A model generated the notes under the pieces. That model saw only the letters and a program-made list of their open reading frames with translations. It was not told the DNA's origin and made no database searches. Made by a program: the position numbers and the translations under genes. From assembly GCA_036656615.1 (NCBI GenBank), contig JAVXHY010000010.1, forward strand, positions 11,212 through 75,211: 64,000 nucleotides of DNA, given 5' to 3'. Below, piece after piece: positions 53,982 to 62,319 of the stretch. This stretch comes from CAUPWF01 sp036656615. Lineage in GTDB: Bacteria; Bacillota; Clostridia; Lachnospirales; Lachnospiraceae. Within the stretch, counting starts at the first letter, position 1, and the number at the start of each line of letters is the position of its first letter.

Positions 53982-55902
53982 AAATATCAAGCTCTGCTTC
54001 TGTAGCGTTTTCATAAATAAAGGCACGCCTTGGCGGCACTTCTGTCCCCATAAGCATTTCTGTAACACTAGACGCCATTCTTGCATCTTCGATTTCTATT
54101 AATTTAAGCTTTCTGGTATTCGGGTCCAATGTAGTTTCCCACAATTGTTGGGCATCCATTTCTCCAAGTCCCTTGTAACGCTGTAGAGTAAATGACCCCT
54201 CATGTCTTTTCCGATAAGCTTCTAATGCTTTGTCGTCATATAAATATTCTTCTTTTCCTTTTTTGGGCATGGCTTTATATAATGGCGGCATCGCAATATA
54301 GATATGACCTTCGTTAATTAATTCCGGCATAAATCGATAAAACAAGGTCAATAAAAGAGTGGAAATATGTGCTCCATCTACATCCGCATCGGCCATAATA
54401 ATGATTTTGCCGTAGCGAAGCTTTGAGATATCAAAGTCATTGCCATAACCTTCGGAAAATCCACATCCAAATGCATTAATCATAGTTTTGATTTCGGCAT
54501 TTGCTAATACTTTGTCTATACTAGCTTTTTCCACATTTAAGATTTTACCTCGAATTGGAAGTATTGCTTGAAACATACGATTTCTCGCAGTTTTTGCGGA
54601 TCCACCTGCTGAATCACCTTCCACAATAAATATTTCACACTTAGAGCCTTCTCTACACTCACAATTGGCAAGCTTTCCGTTGCTGTCAAAAGAAAATTTC
54701 TGCTTTGTTAATAAGCTTGTTTTCGCACGTTCTTCGGTTTTTCGTATTTTCGCTGCTTTTTCAGCGCAGGACAATGTTTTTTTTAATGTATCTATATTGC
54801 GGTCAAAAAATCTCACAATTTCATCATTTGTGATTTTCCCGGCAACCTTAGCAGCATCCTGATTGTCCAATTTTGTTTTTGTCTGTCCTTCAAATCTAGG
54901 ATCTGGATGTTTCATACATACAATTGCAGTCATTCCATTACGAATATCTGCACCTGTGAAATTAGCATCCTTTTCTTTTAATATGTTAAGTTCTCTGGCA
55001 TATTGATTCATAACGGTTGTAAAGGTGGTTTTAAATCCAGTTAAATGAGCACCACCTTCTGAATTAAATATATTATTACAAAATCCCAATACATTTTCAT
55101 GGAATTCATTGACATATTGAAATGCAACTTCCAGTGAAATCCCATCCATTTCCCCTGAAAAATATACCGGTTCATGAATGACCTCCTTATTTTGATTTAG
55201 TTCTTTGATAAATCCTACAATTCCATTTGGCTCGTGAAAAACAATGTGTTCTATGGGTTCTTCACGTTTGTCCTCAAAAATAATCGTAAGGGAAGCATTT
55301 AAGTATGCTGTTTCATGCAAACGACTTTTTACTTCTTCGGATTTGAATATAGTTTTTTCAAATATGGTTGGGTCTGGTAAGAAGTTTACCGTTGTTCCAG
55401 TTTTTTTTGTTTTGCCTAAAATAGGAAGTAATCCATCCTCTAATGAAATTACAGGATTTCCACGCTCATATCGATCGTGATAAATGAATCCTTCGCGACT
55501 GATCTGCACATCCATGTAGGTAGAAAGAGCGTTGACAACGGAAGAACCAACTCCATGAAGTCCACCACTGGTTTTATAGGCAGTGTCATCGAATTTTCCA
55601 CCTGCATGTAAAGTGGTATATACAATTCTAGCTGCGGAAATTCCTGTTTTATGCAAGTCCACTGGAACACCACGTCCATTATCATTGATTGTTGCAGAAC
55701 CATCCTTTTCTAAAGTTACGCAAATGGTATCACAATAGCCTGCTAAATGTTCATCTACCGCATTATCCAGTATTTCATATATTAGATGATTCAATCCTTT
55801 TGTTGAAACACTTCCTATATACATTCCAGGTCTTTTTCGTACCGCTTCTAATCCTTCTAAAATCGATATACTATCCGCATCATAGGTGTTTTTCTTTGTC
55901 AT
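53980..55902 (-). CDS. parE: DNA topoisomerase IV subunit B
   Basis: A 640-residue GHKL ATPase: YEILDNAVDEHLAGY, GLHGVGSSVVNALS, and the Toprim EGDSAGGSAKTARNRMFQAILPIRGKILNVEKA with IIMADADVDGAHI. With ParC it separates linked daughter chromosomes. AAGGA lies nine bases before ATG 55902. A good extended -10 promoter lies upstream. Assignment to ParE rather than a second GyrB rests on the ParC partner. Confidence 0.88.
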   Translation of the reverse strand: MTKKNTYDADSISILEGLEAVRKRPGMYIGSVSTKGLNHLIYEILDNAVDEHLAGYCDTICVTLEKDGSATINDNGRGVPVDLHKTGISAARIVYTTLHAGGKFDDTAYKTSGGLHGVGSSVVNALSTYMDVQISREGFIYHDRYERGNPVISLEDGLLPILGKTKKTGTTVNFLPDPTIFEKTIFKSEEVKSRLHETAYLNASLTIIFEDKREEPIEHIVFHEPNGIVGFIKELNQNKEVIHEPVYFSGEMDGISLEVAFQYVNEFHENVLGFCNNIFNSEGGAHLTGFKTTFTTVMNQYARELNILKEKDANFTGADIRNGMTAIVCMKHPDPRFEGQTKTKLDNQDAAKVAGKITNDEIVRFFDRNIDTLKKTLSCAEKAAKIRKTEERAKTSLLTKQKFSFDSNGKLANCECREGSKCEIFIVEGDSAGGSAKTARNRMFQAILPIRGKILNVEKASIDKVLANAEIKTMINAFGCGFSEGYGNDFDISKLRYGKIIIMADADVDGAHISTLLLTLFYRFMPELINEGHIYIAMPPLYKAMPKKGKEEYLYDDKALEAYRKRHEGSFTLQRYKGLGEMDAQQLWETTLDPNTRKLKLIEIEDARMASSVTEMLMGTEVPPRRAFIYENATEAELDI

Positions 55903-55969
55903 ACAATGGTATCCTTTCGTTCCTGTCCTATCTGTCTGATTCAGTCAGTAGACCTTTTATTCTCATAGT

Positions 55970-55998
55970 ATGATAGCACAAAGACTTCTATATTTCAA
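55970..55998 (-). promoter_or_regulatory. Promoter of parE-parC
   Basis: On the minus strand TTGAAA (55993-55998), a 17-base spacer and TATCAT (55970-55975) with the extended TGC. Confidence 0.65.
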
Positions 55999-56003
55999 AT
56001 GTC

Positions 56004-57197
56004 TTATTCTGTAATTACTTTAGAAAGAATTTTGGACAATATTTCCATTGCATTACGCATCTCTTCTACTGTATTGGTCTGTGCTCCGGCTTCAATCAAT
56101 AAAGATTTTGGCATCATGTGAAGACTAAAACGATATCCACTCAAATAATTTTTTCTTGTAAATCCGGGATACATTTGTTCGGAAGCTAATTTCATTTGCA
56201 GAGAAAAGGCCAAATTATCCTGTATGTATGGATTTTCTAAATATGGGATATCACCATTGGCTCTTGTACGGCTCAATCCATTGAAAAACATGATTTGGGC
56301 AGTAGGTTTCCCATTTGCTTCAGTCAGTAAATGTGTATTTTGATTCACACCATCTCGATGAAGATCGATGACAACTTCAATACTGGGATTTTCTGCCAAT
56401 ATTTTCTTCACCTGTGTTTCGGCAAATTCATAAGCACTGCTCCGATCTAATTTTCCATCTATCAAATCATAAATTCCCTCGTTATGAATGGTAGAAATAT
56501 TATATTGCTCATTTAAAATCTGGGTTAAATAAGAACCCACCCCAACAATAGAGGTGTTGGCATCACCAGGGGTTGAATCAACAAAGGCCTCTTGGGAATG
56601 GGTATGAAAAATCAGTACTTTTGGTTTATTATTTTGCTTGGTAATTTTCATATTCCTATTTAAAAGATCATCTGGATTTAATTGTGGAGCTTCAATCATA
56701 GTCGTATTATCTACAATATAAAAATTATTTATTAGATAGTTGAAATCTCTTAGCCGTTCAATTGATAAATCAAGGGTGGGAGCCACTAAGGGAGCTGTAT
56801 CAGCAATTGGTGCAGCAGTTTTATTTATGAACTCTCCTTTTTCATTTACTTCATTTTCATGGTGAGCCTGCAGAGACAATATCATTTCTCGGGTTGTCTC
56901 ATCTTCTGTTTTGGAAGTATACTGTATTTTTCTTTCTAAATATCCGGCAAGAGGAATCATATGCATTGCTTGTGTTACAACCTGTTGCTTTAAGCTAGCA
57001 GGCTGATCTTCTTGCATATACATAAGTCCAGGTAAATACATCCGTTGTATTTGAATACGCAGACCTTGTATATTATTTAAACTATACTTTTCCCACAGGG
57101 GATCATTTCCACACCAAATTACATATCCACATGTAACTACAATAATCATGCAGATAGCAATTTGGCTGAACCGCAATTTCTTTTTCAATTCATTCAC
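56004..57197 (-). CDS. spoIIP: Stage II sporulation protein P
   Basis: A 397-residue peptidoglycan amidase/endopeptidase that with SpoIID removes septal wall during engulfment. It has an N-terminal membrane anchor (about 11-28), then the catalytic block LIFHTHSQEAFVDS and VVIDLHRDGVN. Its start overlaps the end of gpr by 4 bp, the conserved gpr-spoIIP pair. Confidence 0.95.
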   Translation of the reverse strand: MNELKKKLRFSQIAICMIIVVTCGYVIWCGNDPLWEKYSLNNIQGLRIQIQRMYLPGLMYMQEDQPASLKQQVVTQAMHMIPLAGYLERKIQYTSKTEDETTREMILSLQAHHENEVNEKGEFINKTAAPIADTAPLVAPTLDLSIERLRDFNYLINNFYIVDNTTMIEAPQLNPDDLLNRNMKITKQNNKPKVLIFHTHSQEAFVDSTPGDANTSIVGVGSYLTQILNEQYNISTIHNEGIYDLIDGKLDRSSAYEFAETQVKKILAENPSIEVVIDLHRDGVNQNTHLLTEANGKPTAQIMFFNGLSRTRANGDIPYLENPYIQDNLAFSLQMKLASEQMYPGFTRKNYLSGYRFSLHMMPKSLLIEAGAQTNTVEEMRNAMEILSKILSKVITE

Positions 57198-58159
57198 TCC
57201 ATTTCATTTGAAAATACAAGATTTAATCCTTCTGAAATAGTGTAGCTTATTTGTTTTACCATTTCATCCACATCCTTTGGCGTTACGAACATGCCATTTA
57301 AATGTGGAGATATTAATTCTTTGATTAATTCATATTTTTCAGCAGCATTGTACGTTCTTAATACTTCTCCAACTCCTTTAAGGCTGGAAGAACTTTCCAT
57401 CGCCTGTACAAGATTTTCCATGGTATCATTCACAATTGTAGCAGCATCTACAACGGTAGGAACGCCAATTCCAATGACTGGTATGCCTAATGTCTCTTGC
57501 GTCAGACCTTGTCGATGATTTCCCACACCGGAACCGGGATGAATACCTGTATCTGCAATTTGAATAGTTCGATTCAGTCTTTTTGTATTTCTGGCTGCTA
57601 GGGCATCAATGGCAATGATCCAATCTGGAGCTGTTTGTTTTACGATTCCTTTAATGATTTCTAAAGTTTCCATACCTGTTTGGGCCATGACACCAGGAAC
57701 AATAGCGCTGGTTAAATGTGCTTTTTTCATTCCTATTGCATATTTACCATATTCTTTTACCATATGTCTTGTAATACATAAATTATCAACTACATATGGG
57801 CCTAAAGCATCGGGAGTAATTTGACGGTTTCCTAATCCAACAATTAATATTTCCATAACTTCTTTTTTGCTGGTAATTAATGCTTTTATATATTTAGCTA
57901 GTTCAATTGATATTTCACGATGATAATCCTGATCAGATACTGCCATATTAGGAGCCTCTAAGGTAATATATGTGCCAACAGGCTTTTTCATGATTTTAGC
58001 TCCGTTTTCTGTTTCGATTATTACTTTTGTAATTCGAAGCTCTTTTTCTTCATCATATTCTTCTTCAATGATAACTCCTTGGACTTCTACTTGATCAGAA
58101 GCAAAGCTTTCTTTTACTTCTAGTGCTAAATCAGTACGCACACTATATTTATCAATCAT
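57194..58159 (-). CDS. gpr: Germination protease GPR
   Basis: A 321-residue A25 aspartic protease that degrades small acid-soluble spore proteins at germination. The propeptide cleavage region SVRTDLALE and the blocks GLGNRQITPDALGP, DALAARNTKRLNRTIQIADTGIHPGSGVGNHR and GIGVPTVVDAATIVND are typical. ATG 58159 has GAGG seven bases upstream. The gene is usually sigma-G controlled; I could not find a clear -35/-10 for it. Confidence 0.95.
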   Translation of the reverse strand: MIDKYSVRTDLALEVKESFASDQVEVQGVIIEEEYDEEKELRITKVIIETENGAKIMKKPVGTYITLEAPNMAVSDQDYHREISIELAKYIKALITSKKEVMEILIVGLGNRQITPDALGPYVVDNLCITRHMVKEYGKYAIGMKKAHLTSAIVPGVMAQTGMETLEIIKGIVKQTAPDWIIAIDALAARNTKRLNRTIQIADTGIHPGSGVGNHRQGLTQETLGIPVIGIGVPTVVDAATIVNDTMENLVQAMESSSSLKGVGEVLRTYNAAEKYELIKELISPHLNGMFVTPKDVDEMVKQISYTISEGLNLVFSNEME

Positions 58160-58225
58160 TTTACAACCTCTTTTCATATATCATATATTTTATGTTAGTT
58201 TTTACAGAAATTTCTAAAATATGTA

Positions 58226-58254
58226 TTGACAAGCAATAGTACATGTCCTAGAAT
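58226..58254 (+). promoter_or_regulatory. Strong sigma-A promoter of rpsT
   Basis: TTGACA (58226-58231), a 17-base spacer and TAGAAT (58249-58254). The leader is about 80 nt. Confidence 0.85.
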
Positions 58255-58265
58255 GAATGAGTATG

Positions 58266-58300
58266 CTTTATCAGATCGTCCGTGTCCGGCTTTGATAAAG
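58266..58300 (+). promoter_or_regulatory. Leader stem of rpsT
   Basis: CTTTATCA (58266-58273) pairs perfectly with TGATAAAG (58293-58300) around a GC-rich loop, about 40 bp before the TTG start. In other bacteria S20 regulates its own translation. A regulatory role here is inferred; I recognise no specific family. Confidence 0.4.
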
Positions 58301-58341
58301 AATGAAAATCGAAAATAATCACATATTTGGAGGTGTACAGA

Positions 58342-58605
58342 TTGGCTAATATAAAATCTTCTAAAAAAAGAATTTTAGTAAACGAAACAAAGGCTATCAG
58401 AAATAAAGGAATTAAGTCAAAAGTTAAAACTTGTATTAAAAAAGTGGATGCAGCAATAGAGGCTTCTGATAAAGTAGCGGCTAAAGAAGCTTTGCTTAAT
58501 GCTATTTCAGAAATCAACAAAGCGGCAGGAAAAGGTATTTATCATAAAAATACAGTTGCAAGAAAAGTTTCTCGTTTAACAAAAGCTGTTAACGAAATTG
58601 CTTAA
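58342..58605 (+). CDS. rpsT: 30S ribosomal protein S20
   Basis: An 87-residue S20 starting at TTG 58342 (GGAGG eight bases upstream): MANIKSSKKR, then a helical, lysine-rich body ending RKVSRLTKAVNEIA. The non-ATG start is common for rpsT. It is monocistronic, divergent from gpr, and has a strong terminator. Confidence 0.96.
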   Translation: MANIKSSKKRILVNETKAIRNKGIKSKVKTCIKKVDAAIEASDKVAAKEALLNAISEINKAAGKGIYHKNTVARKVSRLTKAVNEIA

Positions 58606-58616
58606 TTAGATACAAT

Positions 58617-58654
58617 AAAAAAGACAACCCTACCGTCATAGGGCTGTCTTTTTT
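58617..58654. terminator. Bidirectional terminator after rpsT
   Basis: AAAAAAGACAACCCTA, CCGTCA, TAGGGCTGTCTTTTTT. It also lies just past the stop of the convergent phosphoribosyltransferase gene. Confidence 0.92.
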
Positions 58655-58687
58655 ATTGTATTTAATTTGATGAAAAACAAATAGTAA

Positions 58688-59329
58688 TTAAAGCTTGGAA
58701 TATCCATAACTATTTACAATTGCTTCCACTCTTTTTCCTTCTTTACACAATGGGCAATCGTGAGGCTTGTAGGCTCTATAATCAGGTAGATCGCTACTTG
58801 TAAAAATAGTTTCGATTTTCATATCCGCTACTTTTCGTACTGCACTGAATATAGAAGCCACTCCACATACACCTCCGCCATAATATAAAACGGTTTCAAT
58901 TGCTCTCAACATTGTTGTTCCGGTAGTAATAGACGCAGCCAAAATTAAAATACTTTTATTTTCAATCATTCGTTGTTTGTTATCTCGGAACATCATCTGT
59001 CCCATTTGACTGAATTCCGGTGTGATGATAGAAATATTATTTCCATAGCTCATCGACATATTTGTAGAATCAGCCAATAATTCAGCAATATAACTACCAA
59101 TTACTTCTGTTTCGTCCAGGCATACAATGGAATCTACAGGAGATGTCATTAAATATGCATCACCTAAAACCTTGGCAGTTTCTCTGGCATTATTGTGTCT
59201 AGTCTTAATTGTAGACATGTCAATATATGTATTGATATGTGAATTACTGGTTGCAAAATGTCCCTGTAATATTTTAATACGTGCTTTTGGATTCTTTGCT
59301 GAACGAAGATCTTGAAATCTTGCATCCAT
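58688..59329 (-). CDS. Phosphoribosyltransferase-fold protein with an altered PRPP loop
   Basis: A 213-residue type I phosphoribosyltransferase-like protein, often annotated as orotate phosphoribosyltransferase-like. The PRPP-binding loop reads ILAASITTGTTM: the TTG core is there, but the paired acidic residues just before it are Ala-Ala. Near the C-terminus, CPLCKEGKRVEAI holds a CxxC pair. The start at 59329 follows AAGGGG. It lies 22 bp after an uncharacterised 96-residue protein, so the two are probably co-transcribed. The substrate is unknown and a non-catalytic or regulatory role is possible. Confidence 0.7.
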   Translation of the reverse strand: MDARFQDLRSAKNPKARIKILQGHFATSNSHINTYIDMSTIKTRHNNARETAKVLGDAYLMTSPVDSIVCLDETEVIGSYIAELLADSTNMSMSYGNNISIITPEFSQMGQMMFRDNKQRMIENKSILILAASITTGTTMLRAIETVLYYGGGVCGVASIFSAVRKVADMKIETIFTSSDLPDYRAYKPHDCPLCKEGKRVEAIVNSYGYSKL

Positions 59330-59351
59330 AGTCTATTCCCCTTTCTGTTTA

Positions 59352-59642
59352 TCAGCTAAGTTCTACTTTAGCTGCTTTTTCTGGTTTGAAATCATTGCGT
59401 AAATCATAAATATTATGTCCAGTAGATTCGTTCAATACTCTTCCTTCAAGCGAATAGCATCGAATAAATCTTCTTCCATCAATGGTACTCCAATGTTCAA
59501 TATCCCATGTTAAATAACCATCTGCGTCTGTCTTTTTTTCATTTAAAATAACATCTACCTGACGACCTGCAACCATTAAATCAATTAACCCTTGTTCATC
59601 TGTTTCTACATCGACGTTGTTAACATTGTCATAAACTTTCAT
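59352..59642 (-). CDS. Uncharacterised 96-residue protein
   Basis: A small soluble protein, without signal peptide or membrane segment, reading MKVYDNVNNVDVETDEQGLI and later DGRRFIRCYSLEGRVLNES. It is acidic to neutral with mixed beta strands. I do not recognise the family. AGGAGG precedes ATG 59642, a good promoter lies at 59675-59703, and it leads the phosphoribosyltransferase gene, so both probably act together. Confidence 0.75.
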   Translation of the reverse strand: MKVYDNVNNVDVETDEQGLIDLMVAGRQVDVILNEKKTDADGYLTWDIEHWSTIDGRRFIRCYSLEGRVLNESTGHNIYDLRNDFKPEKAAKVELS

Positions 59643-59674
59643 CCCTTATCTCCTCCTGTTTTAACTTTTTATCT

Positions 59675-59703
59675 ATTATAACCTTTATTCAGGCATAATA
59701 CAA
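59675..59703 (-). promoter_or_regulatory. Promoter of the 96-residue protein and phosphoribosyltransferase genes
   Basis: On the minus strand TTGTAT (59698-59703), a 17-base spacer and TATAAT (59675-59680), in the gap after ilvC. Confidence 0.65.
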
Positions 59704-59713
59704 TTTGTTATTG

Positions 59714-60724
59714 CTAATTATCAATTAATTTTTTCCCATCACTCCAACTATATAGCTTGCGTAATTCGGAACCAACTGCTTCTAATTGATGCGTAGATTC
59801 TTTTCTTCTCATGGCATTGAAATTCGGGCAGTTTACTTGGTTCTCTGTTAACCAGTTTCGTGCAAATACACCATCTTGAATATCTTTTAATATAAGTTTC
59901 ATCGCCTTTTTTGTATCATCGGTAATAATCTTAGGTCCAGTAATGTAATCTCCGTATTCAGCAGTATTAGAAACAGAATATCTCATGCCTTCAAATCCAC
60001 TCTGATATATTAAGTCTACAATTAATTTCATTTCATGGATACATTCAAAATAAGCACTTTCTGGTTCGTATCCAGCTTCTACCAAAGTTTCGAAACCAGC
60101 TTTCATAAGGGCGGTTACTCCACCACATAATACAGCTTGTTCTCCGAATAAATCTGTTTCTGTTTCTTCTCTAAATGTAGTTTGAAGAACACCTGCTCTT
60201 GCTCCACCTATGGCTAATGCATAAGCAAGTCCCATCTCATGTGCTTTTCCAGTTGCATCTTGTTGTACAGCGATTAGACAAGGAACTCCTTTGCCTTCCT
60301 GGTATTCACTTCTAACTGTGTGTCCTGGTCCTTTTGGTGCAATCATAACAACATCTACATTTGCAGGAGGAACGATTTGTCCATAATGAATTGCAAAACC
60401 GTGAGCAAACATTAACATATTTCCTTCTTCCAAGTTTGGCTTAATGGATTCTTTGTACATAGCTGCTTGTTTCTCGTCATTAATTAAAACCATAATAATA
60501 TCTGCTTTTTTTGAAGCTTCTGCTGCAGAATATACTTCGAAACCTTGTGCTTCTGCCTTTTTCCATGATTTACTTCCTTCATATAATCCAATGATTACAT
60601 GAGCTCCAGATTCTTTGGCATTTAATGCATGTGCATGCCCTTGACTTCCGTAACCAATAATTGCTATTGTTTTTCCCTCTAGTAAAGATAAGTTACAATC
60701 TTCTTGATAATAAATTTTTGCCAT
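59714..60724 (-). CDS. ilvC: Ketol-acid reductoisomerase (class I)
   Basis: A 336-residue class I enzyme of valine, leucine and isoleucine synthesis. The Rossmann domain has IIGYGSQGHAHALNAKESG and the cofactor loop GLYEGSKSW; the C-terminal knotted domain has ETETDLFGEQAVLCGG and SNTAEYGDY. The loop has Tyr-Glu where NADPH enzymes usually have Arg-Pro. The start at 60724 has AGGAGG. It follows ilvN by 132 bp; ilvB and ilvD are not in the window. Confidence 0.95.
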   Translation of the reverse strand: MAKIYYQEDCNLSLLEGKTIAIIGYGSQGHAHALNAKESGAHVIIGLYEGSKSWKKAEAQGFEVYSAAEASKKADIIMVLINDEKQAAMYKESIKPNLEEGNMLMFAHGFAIHYGQIVPPANVDVVMIAPKGPGHTVRSEYQEGKGVPCLIAVQQDATGKAHEMGLAYALAIGGARAGVLQTTFREETETDLFGEQAVLCGGVTALMKAGFETLVEAGYEPESAYFECIHEMKLIVDLIYQSGFEGMRYSVSNTAEYGDYITGPKIITDDTKKAMKLILKDIQDGVFARNWLTENQVNCPNFNAMRRKESTHQLEAVGSELRKLYSWSDGKKLIDN

Positions 60725-60856
60725 TTCTACATCCTCCTGATTTCTTTGTTATTCAAAGTAGATACTCGGAATCCACCTTGCTGCTTTCGTTATAAGATCG
60801 TGTACTTTTATCACAGCCCGAGCTGCTTAGTTAAAGGATATTCCTCTAGCTTTCCA

Positions 60857-61357
60857 TTATTCAATGTATGTGATATCTTTGGTTCCGCGAGACAGACCTG
60901 TAATACCGGTCCTTGCTAATTCCAAAATCTCATATCCATCTAAAAGATTTAAAAATGCTTCTAATTTTGACTGATCGCCAGTTAACTCAATCATCAATGA
61001 ATCGGGTTCTACATCTACGATTTTTGCTCGAAAAATATCTACAACAGATATTATTTCTGGTCTTTGCTGTGCATTTGCACGTATCTTGACCATAATTAAT
61101 TCTCGATATACGGATTCACCATCTATTAAACGTTTTATTTCCACTACATCTACAAGCTTACGTACCTGCTTCTCGATTTGTTCTAATATGGATTCATCCC
61201 CTGTTGTCACAACTGTAATACGTGTAAATCTTGGATCTGCAGTCATACCAGCAGTAATGCTGTCTATACTATAACCTCTTCGGCTAAAAAGACCGGAAAT
61301 ACGGCTCAGTACACCAACATTGTTATCCACTAATAAAGAATATACTTGTCTTCTCAT
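60857..61357 (-). CDS. ilvN: Acetolactate synthase small (regulatory) subunit
   Basis: A 166-residue IlvN/IlvH: the N-terminal ACT domain reads SLLVDNNVGVLSRISGLFSRRGYSIDSI, followed by the C-terminal domain with VDVEPDSLMIELTGDQSKLEAFL. It confers valine feedback on the catalytic subunit. The catalytic gene (ilvB) is not adjacent, so the subunits are encoded apart. GAGGTAAG precedes ATG 61357, and a strong promoter lies upstream. Confidence 0.95.
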   Translation of the reverse strand: MRRQVYSLLVDNNVGVLSRISGLFSRRGYSIDSITAGMTADPRFTRITVVTTGDESILEQIEKQVRKLVDVVEIKRLIDGESVYRELIMVKIRANAQQRPEIISVVDIFRAKIVDVEPDSLMIELTGDQSKLEAFLNLLDGYEILELARTGITGLSRGTKDITYIE

Positions 61358-61380
61358 AATACTTACCTCTACTTTCTGTT

Positions 61381-61404
61381 AAAAACAGAGTGCGTTCTGT
61401 TTTT
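61381..61404 (-). promoter_or_regulatory. Hairpin at the 5' end of the ilvN transcript
   Basis: AAAAACAGA and TCTGTTTTT pair perfectly around a six-base loop, at or near the transcription start. It may protect the 5' end of the mRNA or act as a weak attenuator. No T-box or leader peptide is visible. Confidence 0.4.
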
Positions 61405-61406
61405 TT

Positions 61407-61435
61407 ATTTTATCAAGTTCGGAATGCTTTGTCAA
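61407..61435 (-). promoter_or_regulatory. Strong promoter of ilvN-ilvC
   Basis: On the minus strand TTGACA (61430-61435), a 17-base spacer and TAAAAT (61407-61412). Confidence 0.8.
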
Positions 61436-61562
61436 TAGACTATGAAAAAATAAATAATTTGATTTAAAATACTACAAATGCATTAAAAATGCGTGTAAAT
61501 TAAACAAATGTGTATAACTATAAATGTGAATAAAAGATACATATTTGTAGTTGTGTATTTAT

Positions 61563-61628
61563 AGTACATATATAAGTCAAAAAATTAGATTATATGTACT
61601 TGTAATACATATATCTATATGTTATAAT
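61563..61628 (+). promoter_or_regulatory. Promoter and operator array of the XRE regulator gene
   Basis: TTGTAA (61600-61605), a 17-base spacer and TATAAT (61623-61628). The spacer is filled by the palindrome ACATATATCTATATGT (61607-61622). Upstream, AGTACATATA (61563-61572) and TATATGTACT (61591-61600) form a perfect 10-bp inverted repeat that touches the -35. Four ACATATA half-sites in 66 bp suggest autorepression by the XRE protein. Confidence 0.65.
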
Positions 61629-61647
61629 TAACTAGAGGTGATCAGAT

Positions 61648-62232
61648 ATGAATAAAAAAATAATTACTATTGGTGATAGAATTCGAGCTTCCCGAAAATT
61701 AATGATGTTAAATCAAACGGAATTAGCAAAACAGTTAGGTAAATCTTTACGAACTATTCAAAAATACGAAAGTGGAGAAATTGAAGTATCTATTTCTATG
61801 CTTGAGAAAATAGCCGATAAACTGGACACTACTTTGGAGTATCTGATTGGCTATCCTTTGAATCAGATTAATATTCAACAGCTTTCTAATGTTATGGAAT
61901 TTATATTTCAATTAAATGATGTGAAAGGTATTGACTATTCTATTCATATTAAAAAACCACCTTTGCATGAAGGATGGGAATGTTCTATTTCATTTAATGG
62001 CAAAGACATGTCTGCCTTTTTTAATTCAGATATATGTCTTTTTTTAGAAGAATTCAAATTTCATAGAGAAGAATTCAATCATTATATTTTAACAAAAGAA
62101 GCTTTTGAAAATTGGAGAATCAAAACACTCTCCTACTATTCCAATACATTATTAGAAAAAAAGGAAGAAGAAAGTTTAGATGAAAAAACAAGAATCGAAA
62201 AGAGAAATGAATTATTAAATAAAAAAAATTAG
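61648..62232 (+). CDS. XRE-family helix-turn-helix regulator
   Basis: A 194-residue protein with an N-terminal HTH (8-65: RIRASRKLMMLNQTELAKQLGKSLRTIQKYESGE in two parts), a middle/C-terminal domain of unknown type (about 75-165) and a charged C-terminal coil (LLEKKEEESLDEKTRIEKRNE). GAGGTG precedes ATG 61648. The promoter region holds likely operator sites, so autorepression is probable. Its stop codon lies inside the CIRCE-like site of the next gene. Effector and other targets are unknown. Confidence 0.85.
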   Translation: MNKKIITIGDRIRASRKLMMLNQTELAKQLGKSLRTIQKYESGEIEVSISMLEKIADKLDTTLEYLIGYPLNQINIQQLSNVMEFIFQLNDVKGIDYSIHIKKPPLHEGWECSISFNGKDMSAFFNSDICLFLEEFKFHREEFNHYILTKEAFENWRIKTLSYYSNTLLEKKEEESLDEKTRIEKRNELLNKKN

Positions 62233-62255
62233 CACTCTTCTGTTGACATTGCTAA
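62229..62255. promoter_or_regulatory. CIRCE-like HrcA operator upstream of hsp20
   Basis: TTAGCACTC, nine bases, CATTGCTAA. The first arm is the exact CIRCE arm and the second matches 7 of 9 positions of GAGTGCTAA; the nine-base spacing is exact. It overlaps the -35 of the hsp20 promoter, where HrcA would block transcription. It begins within the stop codon of the XRE gene. Confidence 0.7.
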
Positions 62256-62271
62256 TAATGTGTGTTATATA
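62243..62271 (+). promoter_or_regulatory. Promoter of hsp20
   Basis: TTGACA (62243-62248), a 17-base spacer and TATATA (62266-62271), with the CIRCE-like site over the -35. Confidence 0.75.
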
Positions 62272-62319
62272 ATATATAGAGCAATTAAAACTTATATAAT
62301 ACCAAAGGAGGTATGACAT

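Noticed and set aside
61381..61412. Plus-strand terminator suggested by the hairpin and T run
   Set aside because: No plus-strand gene lies upstream; the hairpin lies exactly at the start of the leftward ilvN transcript instead.
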